The notes under the pieces: generated by a model
The model's input: only the letters and a program-made list of their open reading frames with translations
Told to the model about the DNA's origin: nothing
The model's database searches: none
Program-made: the position numbers and the translations under genes
Assembly: GCA_014925825.1 (NCBI GenBank)
Contig: JACGCK010000097.1
Span: 1 to 64,000, forward strand
Direction of reading: 5' to 3'
Length of the DNA stretch: 64,000 bases
Origin: Pholiota molesta
Lineage: Eukaryota > Basidiomycota > Agaricomycetes > Agaricales > Strophariaceae
In this document: positions 22,764-37,700 of the stretch, piece by piece
How the letters are laid out: each line of letters starts with the position of its first letter
Numbering within the stretch: the first letter of the stretch is position 1

Positions 22764-23185
22764 TCAGTGGTAGAGTGACAAGTCTTCATCTTTAGTGCGG
22801 AACCCTAAATCGTAAAGATATCCCATCCTAATGGTTCCCGATGAGCAAAGGCAGAAAGAAGCAACATCTTCGCTTTCACCCTTCCAGATCTGTAGAGGGC
22901 GCGTTCGCTCTCCTTCATGTTGTGGGTTCTTGAGACTCATGTAGTACCTTGTGTAAAGAGGCACGCATGCCTTATGGATATGAACATCAGAGTGCAGCTA
23001 AAATTCAATAGCCATGGACGTACAATGTACACATTATCGCGTCGAAAATTTGTCGTTCGACGATTTGATACTGATTCCTAACTCCGGGTTTTCTGCTTGT
23101 GGTAGGTCTTCCGTCATATTCGCTTCCGGATTGGTTTGCACAGATGTTTGTCTGGTCAATGAGAAGCAATGAGATAGGGACGCTA
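22764..23185 (-). CDS. Hypothetical protein (unrecognised, start not found)
   Basis: Two exons fit together on the minus strand. An upstream open stretch reads LLLIDQTNICANQSGSEYDG and ends NQYQI at 23062, and 22997-22764 reads LHSDVHIHKACVPLYTRYY, then RTRPLQIWKGESEDVASFC and LGFRTKDEDLSLYH to a stop. They are joined by a 65-nt GT-AG intron in phase 0. The true start is not clear. No family is recognised. Confidence 0.35.
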
Positions 23186-23346
23186 TCCCAGCTGTGGGCT
23201 ATGCATGCATCAAGAGCAAGTCGTCCCAGTCAAGTTTTCAATCGACTCAGCAAGCGTTTCTACACCCACATGGGCAGCTTTTGACGTTAGAGGACCATGG
23301 CACCATGGTGAAACGCAGCAGTAGCTCTGAGATCGTGAGAGGTTGG

Positions 23347-23916
23347 TCAAAGGATGGTGTTCATTGTAGTACAAGTTGCGTAGAGAATTATGCAGATAAT
23401 AAGAAGAGCAGAAAGCGAAAGATCATGATGAAGAGGATTTGGATGGAGGTTCTGTGGGGGCACGCCCCATTCAGGAACGCCTTTAGGACGTGCAATGCGT
23501 TTTGGTTCCCAGTCTTCATTGGCGTCAGCACTTAATCGCTATTACACAAGGAATGGACTGCTTAGAAGATTTAACGGGAATGGATTGACGCTACTTACGA
23601 AATATTCCTCCCGAATATCAAACTTCTTCCTGTTCTGGTCCAATTTGAGTTCCTGTTCCTTCGTTACCTGCAAGTATCGTTCACGGATTAGATATCTTTG
23701 GAACAGGCGCGGATTTGGAACATAGAGGAAACGTACATGCTTAACCTTCTGGTCATGCATATCATACCGCGTTTGAGTAAAAGTCGTCATACCAAATGAC
23801 GCAGCGACCATGATCAGCAAGAAAGGAACGCCGAAGAGACTTGGATGTTTTCTGACAAGCCGATTCATATTGGACTTCTGTTGTTGTCCAAACGGACGCG
23901 ATTCAAATACAGCCAT
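23347..23916 (-). CDS. COX16: Cytochrome c oxidase assembly protein COX16
   Basis: COX16 is an inner-mitochondrial-membrane protein needed for cytochrome oxidase assembly (delivery and maturation of the copper-containing subunits). Exons on the minus strand are 23916-23737, 23667-23599 and 23538-23347 (146 aa). The single membrane helix is PSLFGVPFLLIMVAASFGM, followed by the family motif TTFTQTRYDMHDQKVKH, the conserved KEQELKLDQNRKKFDIREEY and the tail RLSADANEDWEPKRIARPKG..PEWG, which is typical of COX16. All introns are GT-AG in phase 0. I chose the ATG at 23916; upstream in-frame ATGs up to 23976 and an internal one (MNRLVRKHPS) are alternatives. The last ~25 residues are poorly conserved and could be altered by an unseen intron. 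Confidence 0.88.
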
Positions 23917-24413
23917 AGCAAAGCTTTCCGTCACCCAGGTCAAGTTCCGTTGTCGACGAAGGAAGCCTGATATCAACGAATGTAGTGCAAGTTCAAGTTA
24001 AACATTGCTGAGCACGCTGTCGCCAGTTTGCGAGAATCGGCAACCCCCGCCAAAGCCATGTGCCGGACTTCTTCGAACTGGAGATTCTTCTTTGCGGTTC
24101 TCCACACGTATGAGGATTTTCAAAAATTTTAATCGGACTTTCTCTTATCTACCCCCTCTCGTCTTTATATGAAGGCGCCCAACATCCGTCCACCCCAAAT
24201 TCAGCTGGAAGAGTCAAAGTGTCGGAGACCAAACTATTCAATTCGGCACGACACGGCCGATCAAATAATTTCGAGTTGAGCCAAGCAAAGATAAAATGAC
24301 TCTTCTCCCGACCCTCCTCGAGAGATTTCTTTCTCGCACCGCGAGCGCAAAGCTCATCCACAAACACAGAACAAAGGCTCGATCTACGGCCCGATAAAAA
24401 TTTCAGGCGAAGC

Positions 24414-25987
<1,574 letters not shown>

Positions 25988-26284
25988 TTGAAATTTGTAA
26001 ACCTGGAACTGAAGTTTTATCTGTCTTTATTCATCTAGTGTAACTTATACCACTATTTCCGATCTAGGTAACGACTAGACTTGCTAGGATATGTTATGGA
26101 AAGGAAAGGAGGTTATTGTCTTATTTCTATATGTGCTTGCAGCATATGGTTTCTTTCGATGCCATATTTCGAAACTCAATTAAGGGGTTTTGATTGAGAG
26201 GAGATTATTATTAACAACTAAGTTAAATATCGGAAACTAATATAGGCGACAGAGTCCAGACTACATACACGAAAGAGACCAAAA

Positions 26285-27245
26285 TCAATAGGCAACACTA
26301 ACTTGCTTTCCGCCGTATTCTCCCCAATTCTTAGTAACAGCCTCGAAGATAAAGTGCGCCACATCTTCACGCGATATCGTCCACCCCCAACATCACCCTC
26401 AACAGCGCGGTATACAGATCCCTCTGCATCTTTCTTCAAGTCCGCACGACATTCGCCATCCGTAAGCATCGCAGCTCTCAGGACCATCGCGTCTTTCAAA
26501 GTGCCCGGGGCCGGCAGGCCCTCGCGCTCCGTCCAGCCCTCGCCCATGATCTCGGTGCTGGGCTCCCCGTCCCGGGGGTTCCATGCCCAGCCGGCGGAGT
26601 GGAATATGGCGCGCTCCATGCCCAGCTTGTCTTGCAGAGGGTGGCTGATGAGGTAGCCGTACATGGGCCGGAGGAGGAGCGATGTGTTCTGGCGGGAGGT
26701 GCGGGTGACGCCCGCGGTGGAGAGGGTGATGACCTTCGGGAGAGGCGCGGTTTTGGGCATCTCGCAGAGGAGGTTTAGGAGGCATTGAGTGACGAGGTTG
26801 TTTGGGTTGATGACGAAGCCCTTTGTGAGGTGGAATTTGGGATTTCCCGCTGCAAAAAGAAAATACACAGAAAAACGTTATTGAATTTCATGAAGTTGGC
26901 GGAATCGAGAAGGGACGTACTGAATCCAACGGTGAAAAGTAGAAGGTCCACTGGTTGTTCTTCCGATGCCTTTGTCCAGACTTTGCGAACGTCTTCGACG
27001 ACGAGGGCATCTCCCTGGACTAGCTGTGCCTTCTTTGATCGAACATACTTTTGAATGTCTTTGTCGTCATCAAAGAATCCAGGTGACCTTAACAGGAAAG
27101 TCACTTTAGACCCAGCGTCTAAAATGACCATCGTCAGTCAACACAAACAAAATTGATGTATGAAAGAGCACGAACTGAGGAACCGAAGCGCTGCATGGTA
27201 TCCGATGTGTCGAGAGCCGCCAATGACAAGGATGTTTGATGCCAT
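26285..27245 (-). pseudogene. NAD(P)-binding epimerase/dehydratase-like protein with a frame break
   Basis: Exons on the minus strand are 27245-27176, 27118-26921 and 26849 downward. The N-terminus MASNILVIGGSRHIGYHAAL is a Rossmann nucleotide-binding motif of the atypical SDR/NmrA type, followed by GSKVTFLLRSPGFF and GDALVVEDVRKVW. The third exon carries KVITLSTAGVTRTSR (Ser/Thr region before the active site) and MYGYLISHPLQDKLGMER. Near 26384-26388 a run of five G on the minus strand puts the conserved ending out of frame by two bases: downstream, in another frame, is TISREDVAHFIFEAVTKNW followed by GEYGGKQVSVAY and a stop at 26285. Read straight on, the frame instead ends at 26218 with an unrelated tail (299 aa). 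It is either a true frameshift or an assembly error. The substrate is unknown. Confidence 0.75.
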
Positions 27246-29800
27246 TTGAGATATGAGTAGGTTTCAATTGCCGTATTGTCTGGAGAGATTTGCGCTACCC
27301 TTATATATATGCTTGAAGTCTTGTTCTGTGTTGGCGGAACACCGGCGGCGAGTCAAGCATGATAGTAAAATTTAGCTGCCGATGTCAGATCCTAATCGTT
27401 CTTGCGACAAGGATGGACCATTGAACGAAATAACCAAACCGCAGCATGGCTGTGCCGCTTTTCAGCAGGTGCCTGGCGACGCTGCGTGCTGATCGACATC
27501 ATTGACGCCTTATGCGCAGACATCGACCTCTTTACAGTTCAATGCGGCATATATCTTTAGACGTGGCAGTGTGATTCGAGCGCAAAGCGCTATCGTGAGT
27601 CAGTGACCAAGGTTGCCGGGAAGACGCGTCCCGCGAGACACGTTTATAGCGACGTGGCGCCGATGAAAGTGGAGTACAAATTCATGTACCGACATCTTCC
27701 AGGGCTTTTTAAGATATCGAGCGCTGAGCGCTGAGAGGTGGGCGCTGAAGTTGCTGCGTAGGATTGGCAACTCGAGGAAAGCGACAACTGTCTCGACGTC
27801 GAATGGGTGTTGAGTTGGTCCTTGAATAATTTCAAAATTCAGTTGCAGCGCTCTACGAGATCTTCGACGCGTTTCCTTCCATACCACACTCCAGCTCTAA
27901 AATCCTATGTCCTGTTTGGAGCTGATCATTTCCTTCATTCCCTCGCCAAAGCGACTTTCTGGTAGGTCCAGGATTCAAAACAGAAGACACCCGGGTGCCC
28001 GTTCGGAATTTGATCGAAAAAGGTAACGGCGTTCAATTGTTGGGTTTCAGAGGATGGAACATACTCCGTTTCGACAACACAACGAAAGAGGGGAGAACGC
28101 TGGACAAGTGGACAAGAAAGAAATGGCCGTCAACAAATTGAAGCCGACGCGAAACTCGCGTGAGGAGATCATGATCAGCGTGATCGATCATGCGCTCTTG
28201 CGTTTCTTTATCTTATCGCGCCCATAAGTACGCGTTCGGCATAAGTTATGCTCGTTCGTTGTTCAATATCGACGTATCATATGGCAGGAAGGTTGAGTGT
28301 AGTTTGTTTTATTGAAGGATTGCTTATCACCCATGCTTGTCTGGCAGTGCTAGTTTAGAACGTCTGGATAATCTACCCAATTTTTGTGTTTACATGGGAC
28401 TCCGAAAGAAAGACTGAAGCAATTAATGTCGTTAGTAGTGGCACATGCTATTGCCCATGATAGCATAGTTATAACACGGCGGTAGTACACCCTATGCTCA
28501 CATTGTCATTCGGATTTAAAGCACATTGAGAGAACCTTTCATATTCGCATGTTGAGATATGGGAAGAGTAGTCACTGGCCGGGCTACACTATTCTTGACC
28601 CTTGTTAAACCAACGCTGAAAGTCGACGTTATCGCCGGTATTAAATGCTGACCTCAAGCCGTAATTCCGATGATACTGCGAGCATCTCTTTGCGTCCTAA
28701 ATCCACACACCCTTCCTGGAAAAGGACGGGTTACGGCAGGTCATGGCTCCCGTAGATGACGTTCTGTTTATTATACCGGACGAGATGGTAGAAATCATAT
28801 ATCCGAGTAGCCAATTGTTGGCATCGGGCAGAAGATAGATTCCCCCCGATCCGTTTTGGCCAGACTCGTGGCCTCTTGAGGCGTGATTGAGGAAATACCG
28901 AATTTTAAGAGGAGGTGCAATAATTGATCTTTTGACTGCGTTTACGTCGGGAAGCACTTCATCCTCGCTGGAACTGCAAAGGTTGAAAGTGTGGATTTGG
29001 GTCCTGTGAGCATAGGTTTATCTGTGCCCGAACGGACAATATTCGATTTATCTCAGGTCTAATACATGGCAAAGACACTTTTAGATGTTGCGTTAGAGGA
29101 AACGGATCTTACTACATCTCCATTCATGTTCAACTGTGAAGAAATTTCAAATAAGATTCTCTCTAGAAATCCTGTGGCAGATTATCTGGACCTGCGTTTA
29201 TGAAGTCCAAGCAGTCCACGCCAGTTTGCTCATGTGAAAACTTGAAATTTCAACTTCAGTGACTAGTCGATCGGCCAGTTGGTGGATAGTCGTTCAATTA
29301 AGCTCTGACTACATCCAAATTATATATTGCACTCGCAGTTATGATGTGTTCGTTGTGCTCTTTAATCTATCAATGTTAGTCTTTTGATTGCTACTGGGTA
29401 ACTATGACTTGAAATTACTATTGTGTTATTATTGAACGCGCAAGCTAATTTTTTGATTTTGACTAGTAAACCAGTCGATGAATGACTGAACGAATCAACA
29501 ACTTCAAGTGAAGGACCATAAAGCTTGAGGGCGTGGCTATTTTTATCATCGGTTACTTCCCCGCACCAACAAAATAGCATGTCTGTATGCCGCTAGCAGC
29601 ATGATTTTCCCTTGTCATTAATAGCAGTAGGTTTCTCCGTTGACGCGTGTATCGCTTATCACACTAGGTCAAGCAAGAAAACCGCATCAAGCATCGGGCA
29701 TCTATCTCACTTACTATAGCATACAACCTTTAATATTAATATCGTACTATGTATGACGCAAGGTGCGTCGTGATCTTCAAAGATGGTCGGTGTGGAACTT
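27246..29800. other. Gene-poor intergenic DNA
   Basis: No supported gene. Short open stretches at 27.60-27.89 and 28.70-28.96 kb (minus) lack motifs or consistent splice sites. Confidence 0.4.
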
Positions 29801-29810
29801 GAGAAGGAAT

Positions 29811-30858
29811 CTAATACTCACCCTTCGCTCCGGCCTCAATGCCACCTGATTTCATATTTTCAACCAATGCTAGCTGGCAGAGTCTTATAATTAAAGACAG
29901 CGGCCAAATCAGCATCGTTTGTTCACACAATGATTGGTGAAAGGAGGTCCTGAGGTCGACAGGGGTTTTCCAAGTTCCTTCCATAGGCTGTGTAGCATGA
30001 ACTTCGGCGAGCAATGTGATGCTTTCTATAAAAATTTGCTTGCACAACGTGGATATCTATTATAGCGCTGCAGATAGTGAAGATAAGTAGTAGGATCCGG
30101 GCCATCATGTATTTGTCTGCAAGTATGATTTATCATTTGATTTTTTCCAACGGTCCGTCTCACCGATCTGAAGTTTTTCTCCCTCTTTGAGCAATCAGCG
30201 ACTGCACGGAGAGTTATGATAGTGGGATTCTCAGGTAGCACAAGATAAACATTTTTTTGTTTTCTTAACATTCTTGATAAAGTGGCTTTTCAGTACGTTC
30301 TTGGCGGCAGTAGAACCCCAGAAGGCCTATACATTTAGAAGGAACAAAATTCTTCAGACTAGAGTCTAACGATTAGAATGTCAGTAGGATTTCCAGAAGG
30401 GATGGCAAACCAGTCGACCTGGTTTGAAAAAGATTGAACTCCCAAACGAACCAAGATTGGAATGGATTCCTAATGCTGGGGTGGACCCAGGAGTCAAAAC
30501 AGTTCACTGTGAGAGAGAATCCCGTGAATACAATGTGGACATCGGTGCGATATGATTGAATAAAGTGTGATACGAAAATATCATGCTTCAGTTGAACTTC
30601 CATTGCCGTCGTACCAGGAAGGAAGTGAGAAAGTATGTATATCCGCGTGTTCGCACCGGTACGACGCGAATTCAGCGAAAGCCTGAATGGCGCCATGTTG
30701 GCGTTGATTAATAATTCTTCGTAGGTACTCGGCGACATGAATGGTATGAAACTTAAGTTAATTAGACAGTAAAGCAAAAAGAGAACAAGGGATAGAAGTC
30801 GGTAAAGAAATGGATAAAGCATAATAATTGTATAAGAGCCAAATGAAATCATCAGCAT
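29811..30858 (-). pseudogene. Possible degraded membrane-protein gene
   Basis: Minus-strand segments with hydrophobic runs: IIMLYPFLYRLLSLVLFLLY followed by CLINLSF near 30.8 kb, and MMARILLLIFTICSAIIDI near 30.1 kb. They are separated by stops and possible introns. They could be remnants of another 7TM gene, but no DUF6533 hallmark is present. Weak evidence. Confidence 0.2.
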
Positions 30859-30869
30859 ACGCTATATAT

Positions 30870-32579
30870 TCAAGCTTCAAGTTGATTTGTTCGATTCCTT
30901 ATATGACCTATTACTGAACGAACACTATCAACGATCACCGGACTTGATCGATCGAATACCTCGAGCCTTTACTAGAGTTTAAGTTGAAGACACTTCAAAG
31001 ACGTGGATTGATCAATGGATGCCTGGGTGTGTGGGCCGTTTTATACGTATACAAGCCAATGAAATATTGGCACGGTAGGACACTCGGGCCAGTAAAAAGA
31101 CCAAGATATAAATGCGCGAAGCGATCCAGGGACAGGGAAATATGCCAATAAGGCGTTAAGCTGAGGCGCTGAAGCCTGAATAGTCCTGACTTTTAATTAA
31201 TTAATGAAAGATGAGATTAGATTACCGGCAACTATTAAACGATTAAATCCCCAAGATTAGATAGCACAAAAATAGGAATTCATGAAAATCATCAAACCAC
31301 GATAAATAGCCGCTGTCCAAATCCAGTTCGAAGGACGTCGAAATCGAACGCGCAACACTACTTACATACCGATTAGATCGCAGCCAAAGCAGCCGAGATT
31401 ATCTGATATTAAATACAGCCAGATTCCCAAGAACAAGCAGGCAAGCTGGGAATCAATTCGAAATCACAAATATGGTTCGAAGTGACTGATGCCTAGTTCT
31501 CGTTGAGTTCTGGCGAACATCATGATTATATGTTCGTGCCCATAAGAATATCTGCCTCGAGCCATAAGAAATGATGCATAATTGATTGTGGTTGTGGATT
31601 GTGATTTTCCACTTGAAATGGTCGCTGAGATTCTGGGATTCTGATTCTTGAACCGGATGCAGTATAAACCACTGGCCATTGTCCCTAGATACTAGTGCAG
31701 CGAGGCGAAACTAAATGCCTCACGTAGAACGCAACTAGCAGGCGCTAATTGACTCGTTTCGAAACAAGAAGCGATGAAAGATTAAAATAAATAGACACTG
31801 TTTGCGCACACACGCCATGAGGCAGGTTGTCGATGCCAGCGCGCGAGGCAGAGGGAACAGAAAGAAAATCAGGAGTATGACTAGGATAGCATATGGACAT
31901 AATTAAAACACGAGGCCAAAGCTGCGAGATGCTGTGTCGGAGGTGATAAAGGCGCAGGAGGCACGAGGGACAAAGCTTTCGAAGGTGTGCTTTCTCATGG
32001 GGAGCATCGAAGAAAGGAGGTTGTAGATCGTCAAAGAGACATGCCCGCCAGTTTGATACAGATAGAACGTGTTCGAAACACGAAGTGCGTGAATCGGAAC
32101 CTTAGCAACAGCCTGAAGGGATGGCTATTAATTATACTGCGGAGGCCAGCAAGCAAGGCTGAAATCTGGGGAGAGTCGACGAATGGGCGCTAATTTATCG
32201 AAATAACCTCTAGCCCCAAGTCCAGGCGATCGCAATGTATAGAACGCAGGATCAGGGGCGGTGGGGATGCATAATGGCCAGCTTAAAGTTGAGTACTGAT
32301 GCATGGAGCTATGAGCAATGAAACAAACCATGGGGCATGGGCAAAGGGTATGTCGGTGCCACTTGTTTCTTGTAAGAGGGCAGAGGGTAAGAGTAGAGGG
32401 CGGTACACCAATAACACTCGAAGAGCGCGGATATTGAGCAATTTTTGGGTACGGATTCGATTTCCGAGATTGTGAGAGAAGAAAAGACTGAAAGAAGAGA
32501 AGAAAGCAAGCATCGAAACGTGGAAGCGTGCAGGCGCGGCTGAACATCGGAGGCGCTAAATCAGGCTGCCCAACACACA
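30870..32579. other. Gene-poor intergenic DNA
   Basis: No gene, repeat or RNA recognised. Confidence 0.4.
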
Positions 32580-33089
32580 CACTGCTGGAGGTGATTGCTG
32601 TTCCCAAATGGAACAGTGTATTGGAACAGGTATCATGGTTGTTCCCGGAAAAAAATAGATAAAATGTTTCAAAATAGAAAATTGAATAAACATAAAGACT
32701 TTTTCAACCCTGTTCCTTTCCAGAAAACAATAAATTTATCATGGCATATTTCTTTTGGAAACAGTTTATCTGTTTCTGGAAGAAACATTTTAAATTTTAT
32801 TTGCCATTCCACGGCTGTTTCATTGGCTGTTCCACAGAAACAGGCTAATATTTAAGGAACAGGCAAATAAAAATTCGAACTTTTTCAGGAAAGAAACAGA
32901 TAAGCTGTTTCCAAAAGAAATATGCCACAATAAATTTATTGTTTTCTGGAAAGGAACAGGTTTGAAACAGTCTTTATGTTTATTCAATTTTCTATTTTGA
33001 AACAGTTTATCTATTTTTTTCCGGGAACAGCCATGATACCTGTTCCAATACCCTGTTCCATTTGGGAAAATCAATCACCTCCAGCAGTG
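32580..33089. mobile_element. Foldback / long-inverted-repeat element, 510 bp
   Basis: Two near-identical arms in inverted orientation, 32580-~32785 and ~32884-33089, start with CACTGCTGGAGGTGATTG at each outer edge. They enclose about 100 bp of unrelated DNA. The arms carry many short GGAACAG/CTGTTCC and GAAACAG/CTGTTTC words, as expected for subterminal transposase sites. The single long open frames on opposite strands within it are mirror images and not genes. No clear target duplication. Probably a non-autonomous DNA transposon. Confidence 0.75.
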
Positions 33090-33099
33090 ACATTCATCG

Positions 33100-34649
33100 T
33101 TCATGGTGGTCAGTTGAACACGATAACTGAATGTTATCTGATCAAAAATGACTCGTACCGTGATTTGAATCAGTCATTTAATCGTCTAGGCACAGCTTTG
33201 GGGTAGTAAATATGAAAACAAGACATGAGGATGGGGAGCCAGGGCACGCACAATGCATCATGCATTCGAATTCTGGTTGTCGTTGTCTATCATTGTACTA
33301 ACATTAATCTTATTTTTAGTGGAACACTTCGCAACTAGAATACTCAGTATGAAGTCTGGACTTGTACTCACCGTGGACATGGTGGGTGTGAGCATCATTG
33401 CAAACCAAACTGCCAAAACTGAATAGCCTTCAGGATTCCCTGTTTGCCAGGCTCAGGATTCATATCCGCGCCCATAACCTCTTCAGAGTCGGGTATATAT
33501 ATATCTAACATGGATATCCAAGTACGCACCCACATCCGACAGCGATATCGCGAGGGTTATACCATCATGGATCAAATATACTTACCCGAACTCTGTGCTA
33601 ATGGTCACTGATATCTTCTCTTTCAAGTCCAGTTCTTGAAATGCCTCACATACTCCAGACAGCTGCAACCGATGCGAAAGATTCACGTACATATGCGAGA
33701 ATAAACAAGTACTTACACCGCGACGGCTGCCCCGAGTACGGGTGCCTCTATAGATCGTAATTGAGGAAATGTGAAAGCCCATGACATGTACCCACCCTCG
33801 CGCCGGACAGGAATTCATTCAATTTATTCAGTCATAAATAGTCCCAAAAAAAATTCTTCGAATCTACATATAATATATGTTCAATTCGGATCCGTCGGCG
33901 GCTGGCCGATCCAGCTGCCTGCCCGTCAAAGGTGGGGGTATCGCCTGCGCACAAAGAACCATTGCCGCAATCACCTATGTCAATTTCATCCGACGGCGCA
34001 GTCACCCGATCCCCAACAAATTCGTAAGTCGCGATGCGCAAGCGATGCATTCCCAGTGGCACTCAATACATGCAACACAACGCTTGCTTCCATGCCCAGC
34101 GCAGGGCTCCTAATGAGGGCAAAGATCATTTACGCGTGCGCACACATGAGCGTAATAGGCATGTCGGACATCAAATAGCGCACAACGAGGCGCGCACGAG
34201 GCGCCGCCAGGCGCTGCACGCTGCGCAAATCCCCGGGGCGCGCGGGCGGGTAGGCGTCGGCCGTATCTGCATCTGGGGTAGATAGCGGGTCATCTGACGT
34301 CACGCGTAGTGTGCAATTGGACCGCAGTGAAGTGTTGCCGGCTCGATTCGTCTTAGGTTTCCGATATGCTTAGCGAGAGATAAGATAATGACGGATCTGT
34401 TCCTGGGATTCCATTGCGAACGTTATCTCAATGTACTCTACAGCCTGAGAGCAGAAGAAAACAAATGGAACTCAAAGAGCTACGCAGAGCTCTATATTTC
34501 TATTCGGAAGTTATGACAGGAACCGCGCCTGAATGGTCGTGGGTCCAGGGAGGCTGCGACTTGAGCGGGACACAGGGATGTCGATGCGTAGACGCCGGAA
34601 AGACTCTGGGCTTCGCACTGTCCTTCTTTCGTTTTCGGACTTAATTGAA
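33100..34649. other. Intergenic DNA, possible gene fragment near 33.6 kb
   Basis: The minus-strand stretch LSGVCEAFQELDLKEKISVT near 33.6 kb, followed by a GTAAGT donor, resembles an exon but cannot be connected to others. Otherwise nothing recognised. Confidence 0.3.
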
Positions 34650-34651
34650 TA

Positions 34652-34761
34652 GGGTGTTTCACGATAGGTTAAGTTGGCCGACTTGGGTCCCAACTTGGTC
34701 CCAACTTGGGTCTCCAACTTTGGTCAAGTTGGGGTCAAGTTGAACCTATCGTGAAACACCC
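34652..34761. mobile_element. Tc1/mariner-type MITE, 110 bp
   Basis: Perfect 19-bp terminal inverted repeats, GGGTGTTTCACGATAGGTT at 34652-34670 and its complement at 34743-34761, are flanked by TA on both sides (34650-34651 and 34762-34763). The interior contains repeated CCAACTTGG-like words. It is too short to code. TA target duplication and short TIRs are hallmarks of Tc1/mariner MITEs. Confidence 0.75.
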
Positions 34762-34763
34762 TA

Positions 34764-37700
34764 ATGCTTGATTTAGCATGAGAGCTTAGCCAAGTCTTTG
34801 TGGCTAGCCATTCAAACAAATCTCTGGGCTGTAAGTTTCAAACCTTCAGATATCAGTGTCAATCTGGACAGTCAGTAGTACCTATGTGCGTTGAATGAAT
34901 CAGTATTTGAAGATTTAAATCGACACGGTTTAATTCCAGTAAACAGAATCAAACGCGCACCGGTGGCACTTACGTGCGTATACCGGCGTTAATCATGGGT
35001 GCGCATTATGGCACTCCGAGGAGCCCCCCACAGCGCTCATCCGCCCTCGGCGACTATCGGGAAGTTTAAATTTATGCTGATACCTCAGGCACTAGTAGTA
35101 CTACTCGCCGACGACTGAAATATCACGTCTCGTGCGCAGTATTTTTAGTTTGTGTGAGGAGACTCCAAATTTGAAGTGAATAAAAATGAACCGGTCAACA
35201 TAATACTATGTAACTCATCTGAGCTTTTCCTTCCAGGGACCCATGAACTACGGAAGAATTCGGTACTAAACCAACTTTACTCAAAATCCTTCATTAGTTT
35301 ACTATATCAATGTCTTGCCCACAGAGGAGCTGATGAAGCCACCGACGCGGAATTCTACTAGCGCCACCGGGCTGCCCAAGTTTCCATCTACTTTTTTCCT
35401 TCCATGAGTTCCACAGTGAGACCATCTTGGCAGTGCGAAGTTATTCCGTTCGTGGAGAACCGGTGAAAGCGAACGAACTCTGAATCAGTCTCTGATTGTC
35501 ATGAACGCCGGTGGGATCGGAGAGGTTTTGGATTGTGGTATTGGTATAACATAGCGCAGACATCTATTCAATTCACATGTGCGCGGAGGTCCATGACGCC
35601 CGTTGGTGCTCAGTGTTTTGATTCTCTACATTTTAATTCTAGGCAGTGCAGATAACAGTCAGCTGGGTATTTCAAAGCATACCTACTGCATATGAATATC
35701 GCTGCTCATGTGTGCGTAAAATACGCCTCATATGATAGTTCCGCACGGAAACAAAGCCCCGCAGCAGCCATGGACGATGGCGCTTTTAGCATTTTATTTA
35801 GAAGTTGATGTATATATGACGCATATATATCAAATTAAGCTTCACCTTCATGCGTCATGACCTGTACCATGACCCAACGTTACATGGGTAGGAGACCTGC
35901 AGATGATGTAGTGCCTCTTATATATGTACTTTAAAATATTCCAAATACGCCACCAATATTCCAATACTCATGATCGGCGACAGCCTGTGATAAACTGTCC
36001 TGGAGAAGTTGAAAAATGACGCACTGCAACCCGTCCTATTCCTCAGAATCCAAGCAACGCCGGCGAACGCGTGGAAACCCTGGCTCGCGCCTTACCGAGG
36101 TACTTTCTGGTACTTTCTTCCTCTCAACATGACAAATTCGCTGTGTCATGGAAAAACCGAGTCACTCCGATAATTGATCAATGGCATCGGATGCGCCTGC
36201 CCGGACACTGCGTCTGCAGATGGGTGCCTTGCCGTGGGTGAGCGTACGCGGATGCCTGAGAAGGACGTCATTGGCTGGGTACACACGGGTAGATTATGAT
36301 TAGTGATTGCTGACTACTTCTAAGTAGGACATCGATGGAGGTTATGCTTATCTGATTACTGAGGACTGATTACTGATTGGTATTATACTTACGAACCCCA
36401 CGGGCGAAGACGCTCATTTGCCTTCCCCAGCTCACTAGCGCGTTCACGGATTATCAATCAAGTCAATTGATTCCTTGATTCCTACAACAACGGCCGCTCG
36501 ATGTTCTTAGCCTCCACTTGGTTCACATTAGAAATTTAGCACACGGATGTCAATGTGCGTCGCGTCGCGTCGAAGGTCCCGAAATCCGACATTATAGGGA
36601 TTCCTCGAGAAGCAAGAAGCGCACACAAAGCGCACACATGAATGAGCGAGGATTAGCGCGGATGGTAAGTAATTCCGACGCGATCAGCTTGAACTTGCGC
36701 GTCATGGAATGGTTCAGCAACATAATCCTACGATGCGATTCCAGACGCTGCATCCTCACAACCCTGAAGGCAAACCGCCCATCGTCGATACCGTTCACAC
36801 CTATCACCATAGAGTATGTACACCGATGGCAGCCTATTCCCCCGCGGCCAACGCTCTTCCAACGCTAATCAAATCACCAGTGCCCTTGTATTTACGCTCC
36901 CCCCGCACTCCCCACTTAAGCGTTAAGCGTCCCCCCGCACAATGCGCGCGGCCAATCGCGCGGTGTGTTCTGGTGCACGCGTTGTATCTCCGTCCCCGGT
37001 CGAATCGCGTGCGTCGATCAAAGAGCTTGGGTTCAAGCGTTCTCTTCTCGGCGTTCCATCGTGATATCTCTACGCGCGTCCAGACCAGACCGGGGTGTCG
37101 AACGAATTCGATTCGATGGATGGATTTGACAGGTTCTGTAGAGCATGTATTTCAAAGCATCCTTCCCCGAAGCAGTACGAACCTCGGCCATCATCCGTGC
37201 TATCGACCTCCATCTACAGACAGACAGACATGAATAGCATCGCTCGAAGACGAGGCTCTGATGCTCAGCACGCGCTGGAGCGGTGAAGGACCTGCACTGG
37301 CTAATTTTAACGATAAGTGCGTATGTAGCTGGCCACGCCCAGGCCGCGACGCCTTGGCTCAGTTGGCTGTTCAAACAATTCATTCATTCATTCATCCAAC
37401 ATCTATCGCCGCAGCGTATGGCACGGCTGTCCTCCATCCGGAGACGCAATGCGCACGCCAAGCGCGTTCGAAGCCCGGAGGTCCTTCCAGCTTCGTCTTA
37501 CTCTTCTTGTTCTCTGTGCGTTCTTGCGTTCATGTTCATCTATTAACATAAGTCACTTATTCATAGAACGCACCCCGTTCATTCATCTTCATGCACGCAT
37601 GCATCCCTTGCCTTCCAGAATCCAGACGGGCGTATTGTTCCAGTATTGTTCTCGACAGACGTTTTTATCTATATCAACCATGCATACGCGCCACCCGGCG

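Noticed and set aside
32595..33074. Two opposed ~85-codon reading frames with nearly the same protein
   Set aside because: They are mirror images caused by the inverted repeat of the foldback element, not genes.
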